Positions 6,794 through 8,109 of a stretch of 8,109 bases of DNA are shown here, one piece after another. The number at the start of each line of letters is the position of its first letter. Position 1 is the stretch's first letter. Position numbers and translations under genes: made by a program. Location of the stretch: positions 1 to 8,109 of the forward strand of contig DKNE01000034.1 in assembly GCA_002470645.1 (NCBI GenBank). Direction: 5' to 3'. This DNA is from Patescibacteria group bacterium UBA7396 (GTDB lineage Bacteria > Patescibacteriota > Gracilibacteria > BD1-5 > UBA6164). Below the pieces are notes generated by a model. That model saw only the letters and a list, made by a program, of their open reading frames with translations. It was not told where the DNA came from and searched no databases.

Positions 6794-8056
6794 ATGAAAA
6801 AATTAATTATTTTCTTGTTTGTATGCTTTGGAATAATGCAAACATATGCATCTGAAGATATGGTTATGTGTACCATGGATGCTAAACAATGTAGTGATGG
6901 AACTTTTGTAGGAAGAACTGGTCCAAATTGTGAATTTGTTTGTCCTGGTGAAACAAAAACTGAAAATACAAAAAAAGCTTGTACCAGAGAATATATGCCA
7001 GTTTGTGCTGAAGTAAAAGTACAATGTATACAAGCTCCTTGTCCTCCAATGAAAGAAACTTTTTCAAATAAATGTGAAATGGAAAACAATTCTCTTGCTA
7101 CCTTTTTACATGCATGATCTTGTGATGCTCCTGAAGATACTTCGCTAGAAGAAGAGGAAGATATGATTATGTGTCCTATGATATATATGCCAGTTTGTGG
7201 AAAAGATGGACAAACCTATGGAAATGCCTGTTCAGCAGGAAAAGTTTGAGTACAATATGACGGAGTTTGTGTTTCTGAAAAATACCAAAAAGCAGTATAT
7301 AAAGCTTGGCAACAAGCAACAGTAAAACATTTTTCAAAAGCTTCTGAAGGGATTATTACTCAAACCTTAGAAAGAATTATTAGAAATGCTGAAAGATTAG
7401 TTTCAAAAGAAAATTTTGAATCTCAAAAATGAGCGATTTTAAATTACATTTTATATCTTGCAAGAACGATGTTGCATGAAAATATTTATGATACATACAT
7501 CGAAAAGAATATTTCTACTCTTTCTCCTGTAAAACCTGTTTTATGAGGAAAATGGTATGTAACAAAAATTACTTGGCTTGATACTCATACAGCAACAGTA
7601 GAATATGAAGATGGGCATATAGTAGAAAGTATGAAAATACATATTTCTCTAAAAGCTGGAAAATTGGAAGTGACTGACCTAGAAAAGAGACTAGAAGTAT
7701 GAACAAAATTTGATAACAAAGATATGGTAGTAAAATTAAAAGTTCCTACTTCTTGGGAAGGGAAATATTCTTATAAATTTGTAAATGCTGGAGTTCTTCA
7801 ATTTAATTTTAAATCAAATGGAGAATGAGAAAATATGTTATTCAACATCAACATTCATACTGATGCTGATTGGAAAAAAGAAGAAGCAAATGGACTTTTA
7901 AATCTTACAAAAATCATGACTCTTTGAGGATATGTAGTTTCATACTCAAATGTACTTGATATGCCATTTATAAAAGATGAAAATATTAATACATACAGTT
8001 TAATGCTTGGAGATGTATATGAAATCGTAAAAACTGTTGATTTGATGGTAAAATAA
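6794..8056 (+). CDS. Secreted Cys-rich protein with two Kazal-type inhibitor modules
   Basis: Product of 420 aa. MKKLIIFLFVCFGIMQTYA (1-19) is a Sec signal peptide with likely cleavage after Ala19. Next is a small Cys motif (C26, C33, C46, C50: DGTFVGRTGPNCEF) of a type seen in bacterial exported proteins. A six-Cys Kazal-like unit follows (C63-C110: CTREYMPVC, then QAPCPP, then a closing GSC). After an acidic spacer (EEEED) comes a compact classical Kazal unit (C127-C159: PVCGKDGQTYGNAC, then YDGVC). Kazal domains inhibit serine proteases. Residues about 165-235 are helical and charged; the rest (about 240-420) looks beta-rich and I do not recognise it. I chose ATG 6794 because it opens directly onto the signal peptide; 6761 is possible. 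An extracellular or envelope location is expected. No lipobox is evident. A protease-inhibitor role against host or competitor enzymes is inferred from the domains only. Confidence 0.8.
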
Positions 8057-8109
8057 TACTTTAATGTATTTACTAAATTATAAAAAAGGAAGAAAAAATA
8101 AAAAGTGAG
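8057..8109. other. Short non-coding tail with a Shine-Dalgarno-like motif
   Basis: These 53 AT-rich bases follow the last stop codon. I see no terminator hairpin. AAGGAAG at 8087-8092 resembles a ribosome-binding site and might serve a gene starting at GTG 8105 or beyond the window edge. No gene can be supported from what is present. Confidence 0.2.

Noticed and set aside
6778..7089. Antisense open stretches opposite the Kazal gene
   Set aside because: The sense strand has a signal peptide and Cys motifs; the antisense translations show none.
8063..8074. AATGTATTTACT shared with one arm of the adhesin hairpin (5818-5829)
   Set aside because: Only 12 bases of AT-rich sequence, single occurrence outside the gene, no symmetry; probably coincidence.
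1..8109. CRISPR array, tRNA/rRNA gene or insertion sequence
   Set aside because: No direct-repeat/spacer pattern, no cloverleaf or rRNA-like GC-rich stretch, and no transposase or flanking terminal repeats seen on either strand.

Overview
This very AT-rich window can only be read with UGA as glycine (genetic code 25). Under the standard code every gene here breaks into fragments. With UGA read as Gly, seven long genes appear, and UGA falls on family-invariant glycines: the P-loops of three NTPases (GKGGAGKTT written GGA-AAA-TGA-TGA-GCT), the GSGPLP loop of a nicotianamine-synthase-like protein, and the GxCxCC motif of a COG0523 GTPase. UGG is still used for Trp and all seven genes stop with UAA. 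Code 25 is known from Absconditabacteria (SR1) and Gracilibacteria (BD1-5), so the source is very probably a member of these Patescibacteria/CPR lineages, which live with or prey on other bacteria.

Region 1 (1-4081, + strand) is a compact four-gene operon. It has a TTGACA promoter with a 17-bp palindrome over its -10 region and ends at a strong hairpin terminator. The genes are a nicotianamine-synthase-like aminocarboxypropyltransferase (86-859), a CobW/COG0523 GTPase with a CVCC motif, a degenerate guanine-specificity motif and a C-terminal extension (843-2297), and two tandem CooC-like P-loop ATPases (2307-3176 and 3196-4068). Together they suggest a metal acquisition or metal-insertion pathway: a small metal chelator plus a GTPase and ATPases of metallochaperone families. 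This is the most interesting part of the window.

Region 2 (4121-6093) has its own promoter and one gene for a modular surface protein. It has a type IV prepilin N-terminus, a pilin-like region, a Gly/Asn/Pro-rich linker, a Listeria-Bacteroides (Flg_new/InlB-like) repeat and BspA-type leucine-rich repeats with an exact 66-bp period. It looks like a pilus-displayed adhesin.

Region 3 (6058-6743) holds a RecX-like gene on the minus strand. It converges on the adhesin gene through a shared bidirectional hairpin terminator, and diverges from the last gene across a short promoter region.

Region 4 (6716-8109) has a well-formed promoter and a secreted Cys-rich protein with two Kazal-type protease-inhibitor modules and an unrecognised C-terminal domain. 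The last 53 bases hold no complete gene. Regions 2 and 4 are plausible host-contact functions; region 1 may supply metals to an organism with reduced biosynthesis.
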